Origin: Streptomyces sp. LaPpAH-108
Lineage (GTDB): Bacteria > Actinomycetota > Actinomycetes > Streptomycetales > Streptomycetaceae
NCBI RefSeq assembly: GCF_000373625.1
Contig: NZ_KB891997.1
Coordinates: forward strand, 1-64,000
DNA: 64,000 nt
Direction: 5' to 3'
The position numbers and the translations under genes were made by a program. The notes beneath the pieces were generated by a model. The model made no database searches. It was not told the DNA's origin and saw only the letters and a program-made list of their open reading frames with translations. This document shows positions 19,173-28,080 of this stretch, in pieces; position 1 is the first letter of the stretch; every line of letters begins with the position of its first letter.

Positions 19173-20035
19173 GCGCCCGCCTGCGCGCGGTGGCGACGGA
19201 GACCGAGCGGATCGTCGCCGAGGGGGCGTACGCGCTGCCGGACGGCCGGAAGGTGCCGCTCGCGGACCTGATCGAGGCCGCCCGCACCGGTACGCGGCTG
19301 CACGGCCCCGAGCCGGTCGAGGTGCCGTCACGGGCGGCGCGGACCGCCACGTTCTTCGAGGTCACGGGCGAGAGCAGCCTGGCAGCGGCCCGTCGGCTGA
19401 CCGGTGCGGGAGCCTCGGTGGCCGTCCTCAACTTCGCCTCCGCCCGCAATCCCGGCGGCGGCTATCTGGGCGGCGCCCAGGCCCAGGAGGAGGCCCTGTG
19501 CCGCGCCTCGGCGCTGTACACCTGTCTGCTCCGGGCCCCCGGCTATTACGAGCACCACCGGGCGGAGCGTGACCCCTTCTACTCCGACCGGGTGATCCAC
19601 AGCCCGGCGGTGCCGGTCTTCCGCGACGACCGGGCCCGGCTGCTGGCCGAGCCGTACACGGCCGGTTTCCTCACCTCGCCCGCCCCGAACGCGGGCGTGA
19701 TCCGCCGCCGGACCCCCGAGCGGACCGGCGAGATCCCGGGCGCCCTCGCGCGGCGGGCCGAGCGGGCCCTGGAGACCGCCGCCGCCCACGGCTACCGGCA
19801 CCTGGTGCTCGGCGCGTGGGGCTGCGGGGTCTTCCAGAACGACCCGGACCAGGTGGCCCACGCTTTCCGGACCCTGCTCGTGTCCGGCGGCCGGTTCACC
19901 GGGACCTTCGACCACGTGGTCTTCGGCGTCCTGGACCGCACGGCCGGGGCGACGGTGCGGAACGCCTTCGCGCGGGTCTTCGCCGCCGAGACGCGCCCCG
20001 CACCGTCACCGGTGGCGGCTCAGGTCCAGCCGTAG
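19169..20035 (+). CDS. TIGR02452-family protein (microbial PARG-like)
   Basis: 288 aa from GTG at 19169, agreeing with the usual family N-terminus (RLRAVATETERIVAEG). Macro-domain fold with the PARG signature GGGYLGGAQAQEEALCR, in which the paired Glu residues are the catalytic signature of poly(ADP-ribose) glycohydrolases, and LGAWGCGVFQNDP near the C-terminus. Likely removes ADP-ribose groups from targets. Its 3' end overlaps the convergent MazF-like gene by 16 bp. Confidence 0.85.
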   Translation: MSARLRAVATETERIVAEGAYALPDGRKVPLADLIEAARTGTRLHGPEPVEVPSRAARTATFFEVTGESSLAAARRLTGAGASVAVLNFASARNPGGGYLGGAQAQEEALCRASALYTCLLRAPGYYEHHRAERDPFYSDRVIHSPAVPVFRDDRARLLAEPYTAGFLTSPAPNAGVIRRRTPERTGEIPGALARRAERALETAAAHGYRHLVLGAWGCGVFQNDPDQVAHAFRTLLVSGGRFTGTFDHVVFGVLDRTAGATVRNAFARVFAAETRPAPSPVAAQVQP

Positions 20036-20466
20036 CGCTCGTAGAGCCGCTGGCGGACCAGGTTGAACCGCATCCGGTCCAGCGCGCACGCCTCGCGGCG
20101 CATCCCGTTCTCGTGCAGCCGCAGCACCCGGTCGACGGCCACCCAGGAGTCACGGTCCGAGCGGTCCCAGGGGCCCTGGCCTATCGCCACCCAGTCGCGG
20201 TGGTTGTCGCGCCGCTTGCTGGAGAGCTGCACGGCGAGGACCGTGCCGCCCACCTCGCGCGCGACGACCAGCACGGGGCGGTCCTTGCCCCGGCCGTCGT
20301 TCTCCTCGAACGGCACCCAGGTCCAGACGATCTCGCCGGGATCGGGATCGCCGTCATGGGCGGGGGAGTACTCGGTACGCACCGGGCCGATCTCGCGCGG
20401 GTCGGCCTCGGTGGTGGCGTGGGGGCCGTGACGGCCGGGGACGTTGTCATCGATGAACGTGCTCAC
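20020..20466 (-). CDS. PemK/MazF-like protein
   Basis: 148 aa from GTG at 20466 with AGGGTG upstream. Core PDPGEIVWTWVPFEEND, RPVLVVAREVGGTVLAVQLSSK and WVAVDRVLRL resemble the MazF/PemK endoribonuclease fold and a common Streptomyces subfamily. No antitoxin gene is adjacent. Activity as a toxin is not demonstrated by sequence; it may be a domesticated member. Confidence 0.65.
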   Translation of the reverse strand: MSTFIDDNVPGRHGPHATTEADPREIGPVRTEYSPAHDGDPDPGEIVWTWVPFEENDGRGKDRPVLVVAREVGGTVLAVQLSSKRRDNHRDWVAIGQGPWDRSDRDSWVAVDRVLRLHENGMRREACALDRMRFNLVRQRLYERYGWT

Positions 20467-20549
20467 GCCCCGCACCCTAGCCGAACTGCAACAACGCGCA
20501 GGGCGGCGGCCGTTCACGCCCACTGAGGGCTACGGCCGCCGCCCGCCGG

Positions 20550-22067
20550 TCAGTTGTCCCCCTGGCTGTCTCCCTGGTGGTCCCGGTCCACCGGAACCCG
20601 CGTCGCCGTCACCCCGTTCACCGAGGGTGAACCGGCGCCCGGCTCCTGGCTCTTGTGGTCCATCGCGGACAGCAGCTGACGGGCGAGCCCCAGACCCGTG
20701 CCGCCCATGGTGAGGGCCTTGGCGAACAACTCGCCCATGCCGTCGGCGCCGTTGAGCAGCACCATGTGGTCGACGTTGCCGAACGCGTCCGCGCCCGCGC
20801 GCACGATCTCCGGCCAGTTCTCGGCGAGTTGCTGGGCGACGACCGCCTCCTGGTTCTCGGCCAGGGCGGCGGCGCGGGCCTTGATGGCCTCCGCCTCCGC
20901 GAGACCCCTGGCCCGGGCGGACTCGGCCTCCGCGAGACCCTTCGCCTGCGCGGCGGCGGCCTCCGCCTCACCGGTCGCGCGCGTGGCCGACGCGGTGGCC
21001 GCGCCCCGGCTCTTGGTGGCCTCGGCCTCGGCCCCGGCGGCGGTCTTGACCCGGGTCGCCTCGGCGGCAGCCGCCAGTTCCGTCTCCTTCGCCTTGGCCT
21101 GGGCGGCCGAGATCCGCGCGTCGCGCTCGGCCTCGGCCAGCGTCCGCTTCTCGTACGCCGTGGCATCGGCCGGTTTGCGCACGTCCGCCTGGAGCTGCTG
21201 CTCGCGCCGGTTCGCCTCCAGCTCCGCGACCCGGGTCTCCTGGACCACGACCTCCTGCCGCGCCGCCGCGTCCGCGAGCGGCCCGGCCTGCCGTGCCTTC
21301 GCCGCCGCCTTGTCCCGCTCGGCCTGGTAACCGGCCTGCAGGATCTCGCTGTCCCGGGTGGCCTCGGCCATCCGCGCGTACGACTGCTGCTCGGCCTCGG
21401 TGGCCAGCCGGTTGGCCTCCGCCTGCGCGATCCGCGCGTCCCGCTGCACGGCCGCCGCGTGCGGCATCGCCAGGTTCTGGATGTACCCGGTCGGGTCCTC
21501 GATCTCGTGGATCTGGAGCGAGTCCACGATCAGACCCAGCTTCTCCATCTCCGTCCCGCAGGCGGCCCGCGTCTGGCCGGTCAGCTTCTCCCGGTCGCGG
21601 ATCATCTCCTCCACCGTCAACCCGCCCACGATGGACCGGAGATGACCGGCGAAGACGTTGTGCACCCGCTCCGACATCAGCTTCTGCTGGTCCAGGAAAC
21701 GCCGGGCCGCGTTGGCGACCGACACATAGTCGTCGCCCACCTTGAAGATGACCACGCCCCGCACCTTGAGCGGAATGCCCTGCTGGGTCACGCAGTCCAC
21801 GTGCAACTCGGTCTCGTTCAGGTCCAGCGAGAGCTTGCGCACCGCCTGCACCCCGGGCAGCACGAGCGTGCCGCGCCCCGTGACGATGCGGAAGCCCATC
21901 CCCTCCTCGACACCCTCGGTGCGGTGCCTGGACCCGGAGATGATGAGGGCTTCGTTGGGTTCCGCCACCCGCCACATCATCTTGAACACACCGATCAGTA
22001 CGAGGACGGCGGCAACCGCCGCCCCCGCAACGACGCCGACGATCATCGGCAAACGCCCCCTTGACAT
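20550..22067 (-). CDS. Flotillin / SPFH-domain membrane protein
   Basis: 505 aa from ATG at 22067 (AAGGG upstream); a start at the second Met (about 22046) is possible. One N-terminal transmembrane helix (IVGVVAGAAVAAVLVLIGVF), SPFH domain (VAEPNEALIISGSR ... VDSLQIHEIEDPTGYI), then a long Ala/Glu/Lys coiled coil with EAEA repeats (about 230-420), and the flotillin-type GADGMGELF tail. Likely a scaffold of membrane microdomains. A short NfeD-like protein is encoded just upstream, a common pairing. Confidence 0.85.
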   Translation of the reverse strand: MSRGRLPMIVGVVAGAAVAAVLVLIGVFKMMWRVAEPNEALIISGSRHRTEGVEEGMGFRIVTGRGTLVLPGVQAVRKLSLDLNETELHVDCVTQQGIPLKVRGVVIFKVGDDYVSVANAARRFLDQQKLMSERVHNVFAGHLRSIVGGLTVEEMIRDREKLTGQTRAACGTEMEKLGLIVDSLQIHEIEDPTGYIQNLAMPHAAAVQRDARIAQAEANRLATEAEQQSYARMAEATRDSEILQAGYQAERDKAAAKARQAGPLADAAARQEVVVQETRVAELEANRREQQLQADVRKPADATAYEKRTLAEAERDARISAAQAKAKETELAAAAEATRVKTAAGAEAEATKSRGAATASATRATGEAEAAAAQAKGLAEAESARARGLAEAEAIKARAAALAENQEAVVAQQLAENWPEIVRAGADAFGNVDHMVLLNGADGMGELFAKALTMGGTGLGLARQLLSAMDHKSQEPGAGSPSVNGVTATRVPVDRDHQGDSQGDN

Positions 22068-22186
22068 GGTGCCCTTGACGGCACCGGACGAAGGGAGTGT
22101 GCACCTGCGCGGGGGCCGGGAGAAGACCCCGGCCGAGCCTTGCCGCAATCTTGACGAACAGGGCTCTCACCTGCGGCGGGGCGCGC

Positions 22187-22405
22187 TCAACCGTCGTACG
22201 CGGGCGTGACGTAGACCGTGCGCGGCGGCAGGTGTTCGACCACCATGACGACCGTGCCGGGCTCGATGCGGACGCCGTTGTCTGCCGCGTACGCGAGGAA
22301 GTGCTCGGCGCCGCCGCGCACCCGGACGATCACCTCGCCGACCAGCCCCGGGCCGACCGTCCCCGTGACCCGCCCCATCAGCCCGACCATCGACGCATCG
22401 CCCAT
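22187..22405 (-). CDS. Short NfeD-like OB-fold protein
   Basis: 72 aa from ATG at 22405. The sequence MVGLMGRVTGTVGPGLVGEVIV, then VRGGAEHFLAYAADNGVRI and PGTVVMVVEHLPPRTVYV, has the beta-barrel pattern of NfeD C-terminal domains, without membrane segments. It precedes the flotillin gene by 119 bp on the same strand. The NfeD assignment is by pattern and context. Confidence 0.6.
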   Translation of the reverse strand: MGDASMVGLMGRVTGTVGPGLVGEVIVRVRGGAEHFLAYAADNGVRIEPGTVVMVVEHLPPRTVYVTPAYDG

Positions 22406-22457
22406 GCGCACAGGGTAAGCGCGGAGAGCCGCGCTCCGGCCCGGGCCGTCGGGTCGC

Positions 22458-23429
22458 CTACCGGTCCAACAGGCGCCGCAGCCAGTCGAACCGGGCCGCG
22501 CGGGCCGCGCACGACAGCGCGGTCTGCGGCGCGAGGCCGTCGAAGCCGTGGAAACCGCCCGGCCAGACGTGGAGTTCGGCCACTCCGCCGCAGCCCCAGA
22601 TACGGGAGGCGTAGGCCACCACCTCGTCCCGGAAGGTCTCCGCGGAGCCCACGTCGAGGAACGCCGGGGGCAGTCCGGCGAGGTCGCTCGCGCGGGCGGG
22701 GGCGGCGTACGGCGGGACGTCCGGGCCGCCCCGGCGCTCGCCGAGCAGCGCCGACCAGCCGGTCTCGTTGGCGGAGCGGTCCCAGACGTCGACGCCCGCC
22801 ATCTGATGGCTCGAGCCGGTGTCGTTGCGGTCGTCCAGCATCGGGTACATCAGCAACTGGCCGAGCACGGACGGGCCTTGGCGGTCGCGGAGCAGCAGCG
22901 CGAGCGCGGCGGTGAGACCGCCGCCCGCGCTGGCGCCCGCGAGGACGATCCGGTCCGGGTCGCCGCCCAGGTCCTCGGCGTGCCGCGCGGTCCACAGGAA
23001 CCCGGCGTACACGTCCTCCACCGGCGCGGGGTAGGGGTGTTCGGGCGCGAGCCGGTACTCCACGGAGACCACCACCGCGCCGCCGAGGTCGCGGGCCCAG
23101 TGCAGCGGGGCGTCCACCCCGGCCCGGTTGGTGCCGAGGACCATGCCGCCGCCGTGCACGTGGTAGATCACCGGCAGCCGGGCGCCGGGCCCCGCGTCGG
23201 CGGGGCGGCAGATCAGCAGGGAGATCTCCGGCGCCCCCGCGGGCCCGGGCACCGTGCGGTCTTCCGCCGTGAAGGCGCCGCCGAGTGTGACGTCCATCAG
23301 CTCAGGGGGCAGCGCCTCGACGGTCTCCCGCGCGGCGGCGATCCCGTCCGGGGTGAGGGGCGGGGCGTCCTTGAACGGTTCGAGCGCGGGGGCGAGTTCC
23401 GGGTCGAACGGGGGCGGCTCCGGACGCAT
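22458..23429 (-). CDS. Alpha/beta-hydrolase, HSL-type esterase
   Basis: 323 aa. Oxyanion motif YHVHGGGMVLG and nucleophile elbow GASAGGG of the hormone-sensitive-lipase family, with the Asp in FLDVGSAETFRDE and His in FHGFD. Note GASAG where GDSAG is usual. Cytosolic carboxyl-ester hydrolase; substrate unknown. Monocistronic in appearance. Confidence 0.85.
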   Translation of the reverse strand: MRPEPPPFDPELAPALEPFKDAPPLTPDGIAAARETVEALPPELMDVTLGGAFTAEDRTVPGPAGAPEISLLICRPADAGPGARLPVIYHVHGGGMVLGTNRAGVDAPLHWARDLGGAVVVSVEYRLAPEHPYPAPVEDVYAGFLWTARHAEDLGGDPDRIVLAGASAGGGLTAALALLLRDRQGPSVLGQLLMYPMLDDRNDTGSSHQMAGVDVWDRSANETGWSALLGERRGGPDVPPYAAPARASDLAGLPPAFLDVGSAETFRDEVVAYASRIWGCGGVAELHVWPGGFHGFDGLAPQTALSCAARAARFDWLRRLLDR

Positions 23430-23573
23430 GGGGTCTCCTCAGGCTCGCGCGACGGGATGGGGCTCCGTCTGCCCATGGTCCGCCGTTTCGCGCCTGCCGG
23501 ACGAGTCGGGGGCGATGCGGACCTCGGGGGCGGTCCCGGGGGCGGCTCGGGTACGGCTCCGGACAGCGCGAAA

Positions 23574-23602
23574 GGGGCCAGAGCCTTCGCGGCTCCGGCC
23601 CC
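23574..23602 (-). terminator. Terminator of the FMN reductase gene
   Basis: GGGGCC-A-GAGCC (23574-23585) pairs with GGCTC-C-GGCCCC around TTCGC, 19 bp past the stop of the gene at 23621-24184. Confidence 0.65.
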
Positions 23603-23620
23603 CTACGGGACCGCTGTGGC

Positions 23621-24184
23621 TCAGGCGGCCAGGATCTCGCCCGCGCTGCCGTGCAGACGCGTGACGACCTCGGTCAGCTGGGCGGCGACCTCGGCGTCGT
23701 CGACCGGGTGGGTCTCGGCGAAGCGGGTCACGGAGCCGGGGATCGAGAGCTTGATGTCCTCGATGACCTTGCCACCGGCGATGCCCACGGCCTTGCGGGC
23801 ATCGTCCTGGGCCCACACGCCGCCGTACTGGCCGAAGGCGGTGCCGATGACGGCGACGGGCTTGCCGGTGAAGGCGCCGGCGCCGTACGGGCGGGACAGC
23901 CAGTCGATGGCGTTCTTCAGGACGGCCGGGATGGTGCCGTTGTACTCGGGGGCGAAGAGCAGGAACGCGTCGGCGGCCTGGGCGGCCTCGCGCAGCTTGG
24001 CGGCGGCGGCCGGGACCTGGCCCTCGACGTCCAGGTCCTCGTTGTAGAACGGGACGTCGGCGAGGCCCTCGAAGATGTCGACCTCGGCGCCCTCGGGGGC
24101 GAGCTTGGCGGCGGCCTCGGCGAGCTGGCGGTTGTGCGAACCGGCGCGGAGGCTGCCGACGAGCGCGAGGATGCGTACGGACAT
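23621..24184 (-). CDS. NADPH-dependent FMN reductase
   Basis: 187 aa from ATG at 24184 (GGAG upstream). Flavodoxin-like fold: ALVGSLRAGSHNRQLAEAA (phosphate loop), FLLFAPEYNGTIPAVLKNAIDWLSRP and VIGTAFGQYGG. Quinone or azo/nitro reductase-type activity is likely. Divergent from a TetR gene with two matching operators between them, so it is probably the repressed target. Confidence 0.88.
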   Translation of the reverse strand: MSVRILALVGSLRAGSHNRQLAEAAAKLAPEGAEVDIFEGLADVPFYNEDLDVEGQVPAAAAKLREAAQAADAFLLFAPEYNGTIPAVLKNAIDWLSRPYGAGAFTGKPVAVIGTAFGQYGGVWAQDDARKAVGIAGGKVIEDIKLSIPGSVTRFAETHPVDDAEVAAQLTEVVTRLHGSAGEILAA

Positions 24185-24227
24185 GGAAGTACTCCAAGGG
24201 GGTGGCTGAAACACGCTTGAAACGATC

Positions 24228-24276
24228 CGGACCGAGGTCCGTTTAAGTTTCTACCACCCTAACCGGACCAGGGTCC
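24228..24276. promoter_or_regulatory. Two TetR-type operators (GGACC-N2-GGTCC)
   Basis: CGGACCGAGGTCCG (24228-24241) is a perfect 6-2-6 palindrome. GGACCAGGGTCC (24265-24276) is a second with the same half-sites, extending imperfectly to 24261-24280. Both lie in the 123-bp gap between the divergent FMN reductase and tetR; the second overlaps the expected -35 of tetR. Confidence 0.75.
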
Positions 24277-24307
24277 AGTTTTGTTCCCCATGCTTTACGC
24301 TGTCTTC

Positions 24308-24970
24308 ATGTCCAGCGCTCTGCCGCCCTGTCCGCAGCCCGAGGAGCCCGTCGACGAGCCCCAGTTGCTGACGGTGGGCCCCGCCCCGGCCGCCGACGAG
24401 CCGTGCCTGCGCGCCGACGCGGCCCGCAACCGGGCGCGGCTGCTGGAAGCCGCCTCCCGCCTGATCGCGGAGCACGGAGCGGCCGGGGTGACCATGGAGG
24501 CGGTGGCGGCGGCGGCCAAGGTCGGCAAGGGCACCGTGTTCCGCCGCTTCGGCGACCGCACCGGACTGCTGACCGCGCTGCTCGACCACTCCGCGCGCAC
24601 CCTCCAGGAGGACTTCCTCGCCGGGCCGCCCCCGCTCGGCCCCGGCGCACCGCCCCGGGAGCGGCTGCGCGCCTTCGGCGTGGCCGTCCTCTACCGCGCG
24701 GCCGAACAGCTGGACCTGCAACTGGCGGCCCAGCCGGACCCGGGCCGCCGCTACCAGCACCCCTCCGCGCAGGCGCTGCGCACCCACGTCACGATGCTGC
24801 TGCGCAGGCTCGCCCCCGACGCCGACTGCGAACTGCTCGCCCAGCCGCTGCTCGCTTATCTCGACCCCGCCCTGATCCACCATCTGACCCGCCAGTGCGG
24901 GATGCCGATGGAACGGCTGGAGGCGGGCTGGCTGGACCTGGTGGACAGGGTGACGGGGCAGCGCGGCTGA
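24308..24970 (+). CDS. TetR-family regulator
   Basis: 220 aa from ATG at 24308; ATG at 24290 is an alternative. A TACGCT box at 24296-24301 would place transcription at the 24308 ATG, i.e. leaderless. HTH region AARNRARLLEAASRLIAEHG ... VTMEAVAAAAKVGKGTVFRRFGDRTGLL follows an unusual 40-residue Pro-rich N-terminal extension. C-terminal ligand domain is unassigned. Likely represses itself and the FMN reductase through the two palindromes. Confidence 0.85.
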   Translation: MSSALPPCPQPEEPVDEPQLLTVGPAPAADEPCLRADAARNRARLLEAASRLIAEHGAAGVTMEAVAAAAKVGKGTVFRRFGDRTGLLTALLDHSARTLQEDFLAGPPPLGPGAPPRERLRAFGVAVLYRAAEQLDLQLAAQPDPGRRYQHPSAQALRTHVTMLLRRLAPDADCELLAQPLLAYLDPALIHHLTRQCGMPMERLEAGWLDLVDRVTGQRG

Positions 24971-25012
24971 ACACGAGTTCCAGCCCCGCACTCCCGTGTG
25001 CCCAGGGACTCC

Positions 25013-26164
25013 TCACCCCTCCGCCCCCGTGAACATCGCCGTCAGCAACTGCGCGGAGTCCTCACGGAACAGGAGCCGTCCCTGCTGCGCGGAGTCGGTC
25101 GCGGAGGCTTCCGCGCGCCGGAACATCTCCGTCTCGTAGGTCGCGAGGGCGGTCTCCGGGGCGCCGGGGTGGGCGGCCAGAGCGAGGCCCAGTTCGGCGC
25201 CGTCCAGGAGAGCGAGGTTGGCGCCCTCGCCCGCGAACGGGGACATCAGATGGGCGGCGTCGCCGAGCAGGGTGACCCCGGGGACGCGGTCCCAGCGCAG
25301 GCCGACGGGCAGGGCGTGTATCCGGCGTGGCACCAGCGCGCCCTCCGCGTCCCGGACCAGCGCCTTCAGGGTGTCGTCCCAGCCGTCGAACTCCTTGAGC
25401 ACCGCGATCTTGGCCGCCTCGGGGTCCGTGAAGTCGATGCCGTCGAGCCAGTCCTCCGGGGCTTCGACGGCGGTGTAGACATGCAGCCCGCCGTCCGTCT
25501 CGCGGTGCGCGAGGAAGCCCCGCCCGGCGCCCAGCGCGAACAGCATCCCGGCGCCGATCACCCCGGCGCTCACCGGATGCCGCTCGTCCGCCTCGGGCAG
25601 ATCGGTCTCGACGAACGAGATGCCGGTGTACGCGGGCACCGCGTCCGTGACCAGCGGGCGTATCCGGGACCAGGCGCCGTCCGCGCCGACCAGCAGATCG
25701 GTGGTGAAGACACCGCCGTCCGCGAGCGTGACCTCGTGCCGTCCGTCGCCGAGCGGCCGGGCCCCGGTCACCTTCGCGCCCCAGCGGATCGTGCCCTGCG
25801 GCAGCGAGCCGAGCAGCAGCTCGCGCAGGTCGCCCCGGTCGATCTCGGGACGGCCGCCCGCGCCGTCGTCCGGCGCGTCGTGGTGCACGACGGCGTGCCG
25901 GTCCAGGACGCGGGTCGCCTCGCCGCCCCGGTGGACGCGGGCGCGGAACGCCTCGTACAGACCGGCCGCGCGCAGCGCCCGCTGGCCGGAGTCCTCGTGG
26001 ATGTCGAGCATCCCGCCCTGGGTGCGCGCCTCGGGCGAGGCGTCGAGGTCGAACAGGGCGGCCTCGATGCCCCGGGTGTGCAGTACCCGCGCGAGCGTGA
26101 GCCCGCCGAGCCCGGCGCCGACGACGGCGATCGGGTGGTGGGGTACGGGAGCGGATGCGGTCAT
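25013..26164 (-). CDS. FAD-dependent monooxygenase, TetX-like
   Basis: 383 aa from ATG at 26164 (CAGGAGG upstream). Class A flavoprotein monooxygenase: GxGxxG in IAVVGAGLGGLTLARVL, DG motif LLVGADGAWSRIRPL, and GD motif VTLLGDAAHLMSPFAGEGANLAL. The arrangement resembles TetX-type and other drug- or aromatic-inactivating hydroxylases. 17 bp downstream of a tetR gene on the same strand, so likely in an autoregulated detoxification operon. Confidence 0.85.
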   Translation of the reverse strand: MTASAPVPHHPIAVVGAGLGGLTLARVLHTRGIEAALFDLDASPEARTQGGMLDIHEDSGQRALRAAGLYEAFRARVHRGGEATRVLDRHAVVHHDAPDDGAGGRPEIDRGDLRELLLGSLPQGTIRWGAKVTGARPLGDGRHEVTLADGGVFTTDLLVGADGAWSRIRPLVTDAVPAYTGISFVETDLPEADERHPVSAGVIGAGMLFALGAGRGFLAHRETDGGLHVYTAVEAPEDWLDGIDFTDPEAAKIAVLKEFDGWDDTLKALVRDAEGALVPRRIHALPVGLRWDRVPGVTLLGDAAHLMSPFAGEGANLALLDGAELGLALAAHPGAPETALATYETEMFRRAEASATDSAQQGRLLFREDSAQLLTAMFTGAEG

Positions 26165-26181
26165 GGCGGCCTCCTGGGGGC

Positions 26182-26859
26182 TCACTCGGGTACGGCGGTG
26201 CGCTCGATGCCGTTGATCAGGGTCTGGAAGGCCCACGACAGGCGGTGCTCGGGGGTGCCCGAGAGCAGGGCGTGGGCGGCTGCCGCGATGTGCGGCCGGG
26301 TGGGATCGGTGGCCGCCCGGCGCAGCACGCCGATCAGCTCCTCCCACTCCCCGGGGTCGTCGCCCCCGGCGTGCTCGGCGGCGGTCGCGGTGGCGTGCTG
26401 GAGCAGCAGATCGACACCCCAGGCGGCCTGGGCGCGCGGCACCCCGCCCTCGTCGAGCAGGGCGAGCAGGGTCTCGATCAGATTCAGGTAGTGCGGGCCG
26501 CGCGGCCGGGCGGTGATCGCCGCCCGGGCCAGCTCCGGGTGCGCGAGCAGCATCCCGGTGCAGGCGACGAGCACATGCTCAAGACGCTCGCGCCAGGTGC
26601 CCTCGGCCGGGGCCGGGGGAACGGTGCCGAGCAGTTCGTCCAGGACGGCGGCGTGCAGCTCGTCCGTGTTGCGCACGTAGACGTACAGCGAGGCGGGGCC
26701 CGTGTCCAGCTCCTGGGCCAGCCGCCGCATGGTCACCTTGCGCAGCCCTTCGGCGCGCATCACGGCCACGGCGGTCGTGACGATGACCTCGCGGCTGAGC
26801 GCGGGCTTCGCGGGGCGCTCACGGCGGGAACGGGGGGAGTCCTGGGGAGAAGCGGGCAT
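26182..26859 (-). CDS. TetR-family regulator of the monooxygenase operon
   Basis: 225 aa from ATG at 26859. HTH: LSREVIVTTAVAVMRAEG ... VTMRRLAQELDTGPASLYVYVRNTDEL, then a TetR_C-type ligand domain like that of TetR/ActII repressors. A triple palindrome lies 14-57 bp upstream of its start. Probably represses itself, the co-transcribed monooxygenase and perhaps the divergent LacI gene. Confidence 0.87.
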   Translation of the reverse strand: MPASPQDSPRSRRERPAKPALSREVIVTTAVAVMRAEGLRKVTMRRLAQELDTGPASLYVYVRNTDELHAAVLDELLGTVPPAPAEGTWRERLEHVLVACTGMLLAHPELARAAITARPRGPHYLNLIETLLALLDEGGVPRAQAAWGVDLLLQHATATAAEHAGGDDPGEWEELIGVLRRAATDPTRPHIAAAAHALLSGTPEHRLSWAFQTLINGIERTAVPE

Positions 26860-26872
26860 GGACCGCAGCGTA

Positions 26873-26916
26873 ACGAACATGTTCGTCACGAACAAGTTCG
26901 TAGCGAACGTGTTCGT
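26873..26916. promoter_or_regulatory. Three tandem operators, consensus CGAAC-N2-GTTCG
   Basis: ACGAACATGTTCGT (26873-26886, perfect), ACGAACAAGTTCGT (26888-26901) and GCGAACGTGTTCGT (26903-26916) are spaced exactly 15 bp apart. Read on the minus strand, TTGTTC and TACGCT elements 17 bp apart lie within the array, so bound repressor would cover the tetR promoter. Confidence 0.85.
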
Positions 26917-27034
26917 AAAGCGGCTCGGAGGACCCGGTGCGCATCCCGGCTTTCGCCTCGCTTCTCGTCCGGTTCTGTACGACCTCGCCCCGCCCGGAGC
27001 GGCCCCCGGCGTCTCTGCCAGGATGCGTTCCGTC

Positions 27035-28030
27035 ATGGTGCAGATACCGAACACGCCCACGAGCGCCGACGTCGCCCGCCTGGCCGGGGTCTCCCGCGCG
27101 ACCGTGTCCTACGTCCTGAACGACACCGGCGCCGTCCGGATCAGCGAGCCGACGCGCCGCCGCGTGCACGAGGCCGCCCGCGAACTCGGCTACGTCCCGC
27201 ACGCGGCGGCACGCACCCTGCGCGCCGGGCACAGCCGCATGGTCGTGATGCCCGCCCCCGCCGCCCCGGCGGGCCCGCTGTACAGCCGCCTCCTCGGCGA
27301 ACTCCAGTCCGCCCTCGGCCGCCTCGACTACACCGTCGTCCAGTACGGCTCCCTCGGCCTCCAGGGCGACGAATCCGCCCGCGCCTGGGCCGAGTTACGT
27401 CCCGTCGCCGTCCTGATCCCCGGCACCGGACCCGGCCCGGAGGGCGTCGAAGTCCTCAAGCGCGCCGGTGCCCGCGCCGTGGTGACCCTCGGCCCCGGCC
27501 GCGTCCAGGGGGCGCACGCCCTGCTCATGGACCACGCGGTGGTCGGCCGCCGCGCGGGCGCGCATCTGTATGCGCGCGGACGGCGCCGTATCGGGGTGGT
27601 CGTCCCGGAGGACCGGGCGCTGGACGTGTTCTCCCGCCCGCGCCTGAGCGGGGTGCGCGAGGCGCTGCGCGGCACGGACGCCACCGTCACCGAACTCCCG
27701 CTCGCCTACGACGAGACGGCCGCCGCCCGGCTCGCGGCCGGGTGGCCCGCCCTGGACGCGGTGTTCGCCTACGACGACGAGTACGCGATGCTCCTCATGC
27801 GCGCGCTGGAGGACGCAGGACTGAGCGTCCCCGGCGAGGTGGCCGTCGTCGGCGCCGGAGACCTCATGCTCGGCCGCTTACTGCGCCCCCGGCTCAGCAC
27901 CGTCCGCCTGGACGTGCCCTCGGGGCGGGAGCTGGCCGCGTTCGTGGACGGCGCCGTACGCGACCCCGGGCGGGAACCCGGGGTCCGCGCGGTCCTGGAC
28001 GCCGCACTGATCCACCGCGACTCCAGCTGA
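27035..28030 (+). CDS. LacI-family regulator
   Basis: 331 aa from ATG at 27035 (27023 also possible). N-terminal LacI HTH SADVARLAGVSRATVSYVLNDTG with hinge region, then a periplasmic-binding-like sensor domain ending VAVVGAGDLMLGRLLRPRLSTVRLD, a variant of the family's usual GxDD...P.LTTV motif. Divergent from tetR; no sugar genes are adjacent, so its regulon is unknown. Confidence 0.85.
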   Translation: MVQIPNTPTSADVARLAGVSRATVSYVLNDTGAVRISEPTRRRVHEAARELGYVPHAAARTLRAGHSRMVVMPAPAAPAGPLYSRLLGELQSALGRLDYTVVQYGSLGLQGDESARAWAELRPVAVLIPGTGPGPEGVEVLKRAGARAVVTLGPGRVQGAHALLMDHAVVGRRAGAHLYARGRRRIGVVVPEDRALDVFSRPRLSGVREALRGTDATVTELPLAYDETAAARLAAGWPALDAVFAYDDEYAMLLMRALEDAGLSVPGEVAVVGAGDLMLGRLLRPRLSTVRLDVPSGRELAAFVDGAVRDPGREPGVRAVLDAALIHRDSS

Positions 28031-28080
28031 CCCGCACCAGGCGGGCCGACTCCCTTCGCGGCGGCCGGAGTTGCCGGGGC

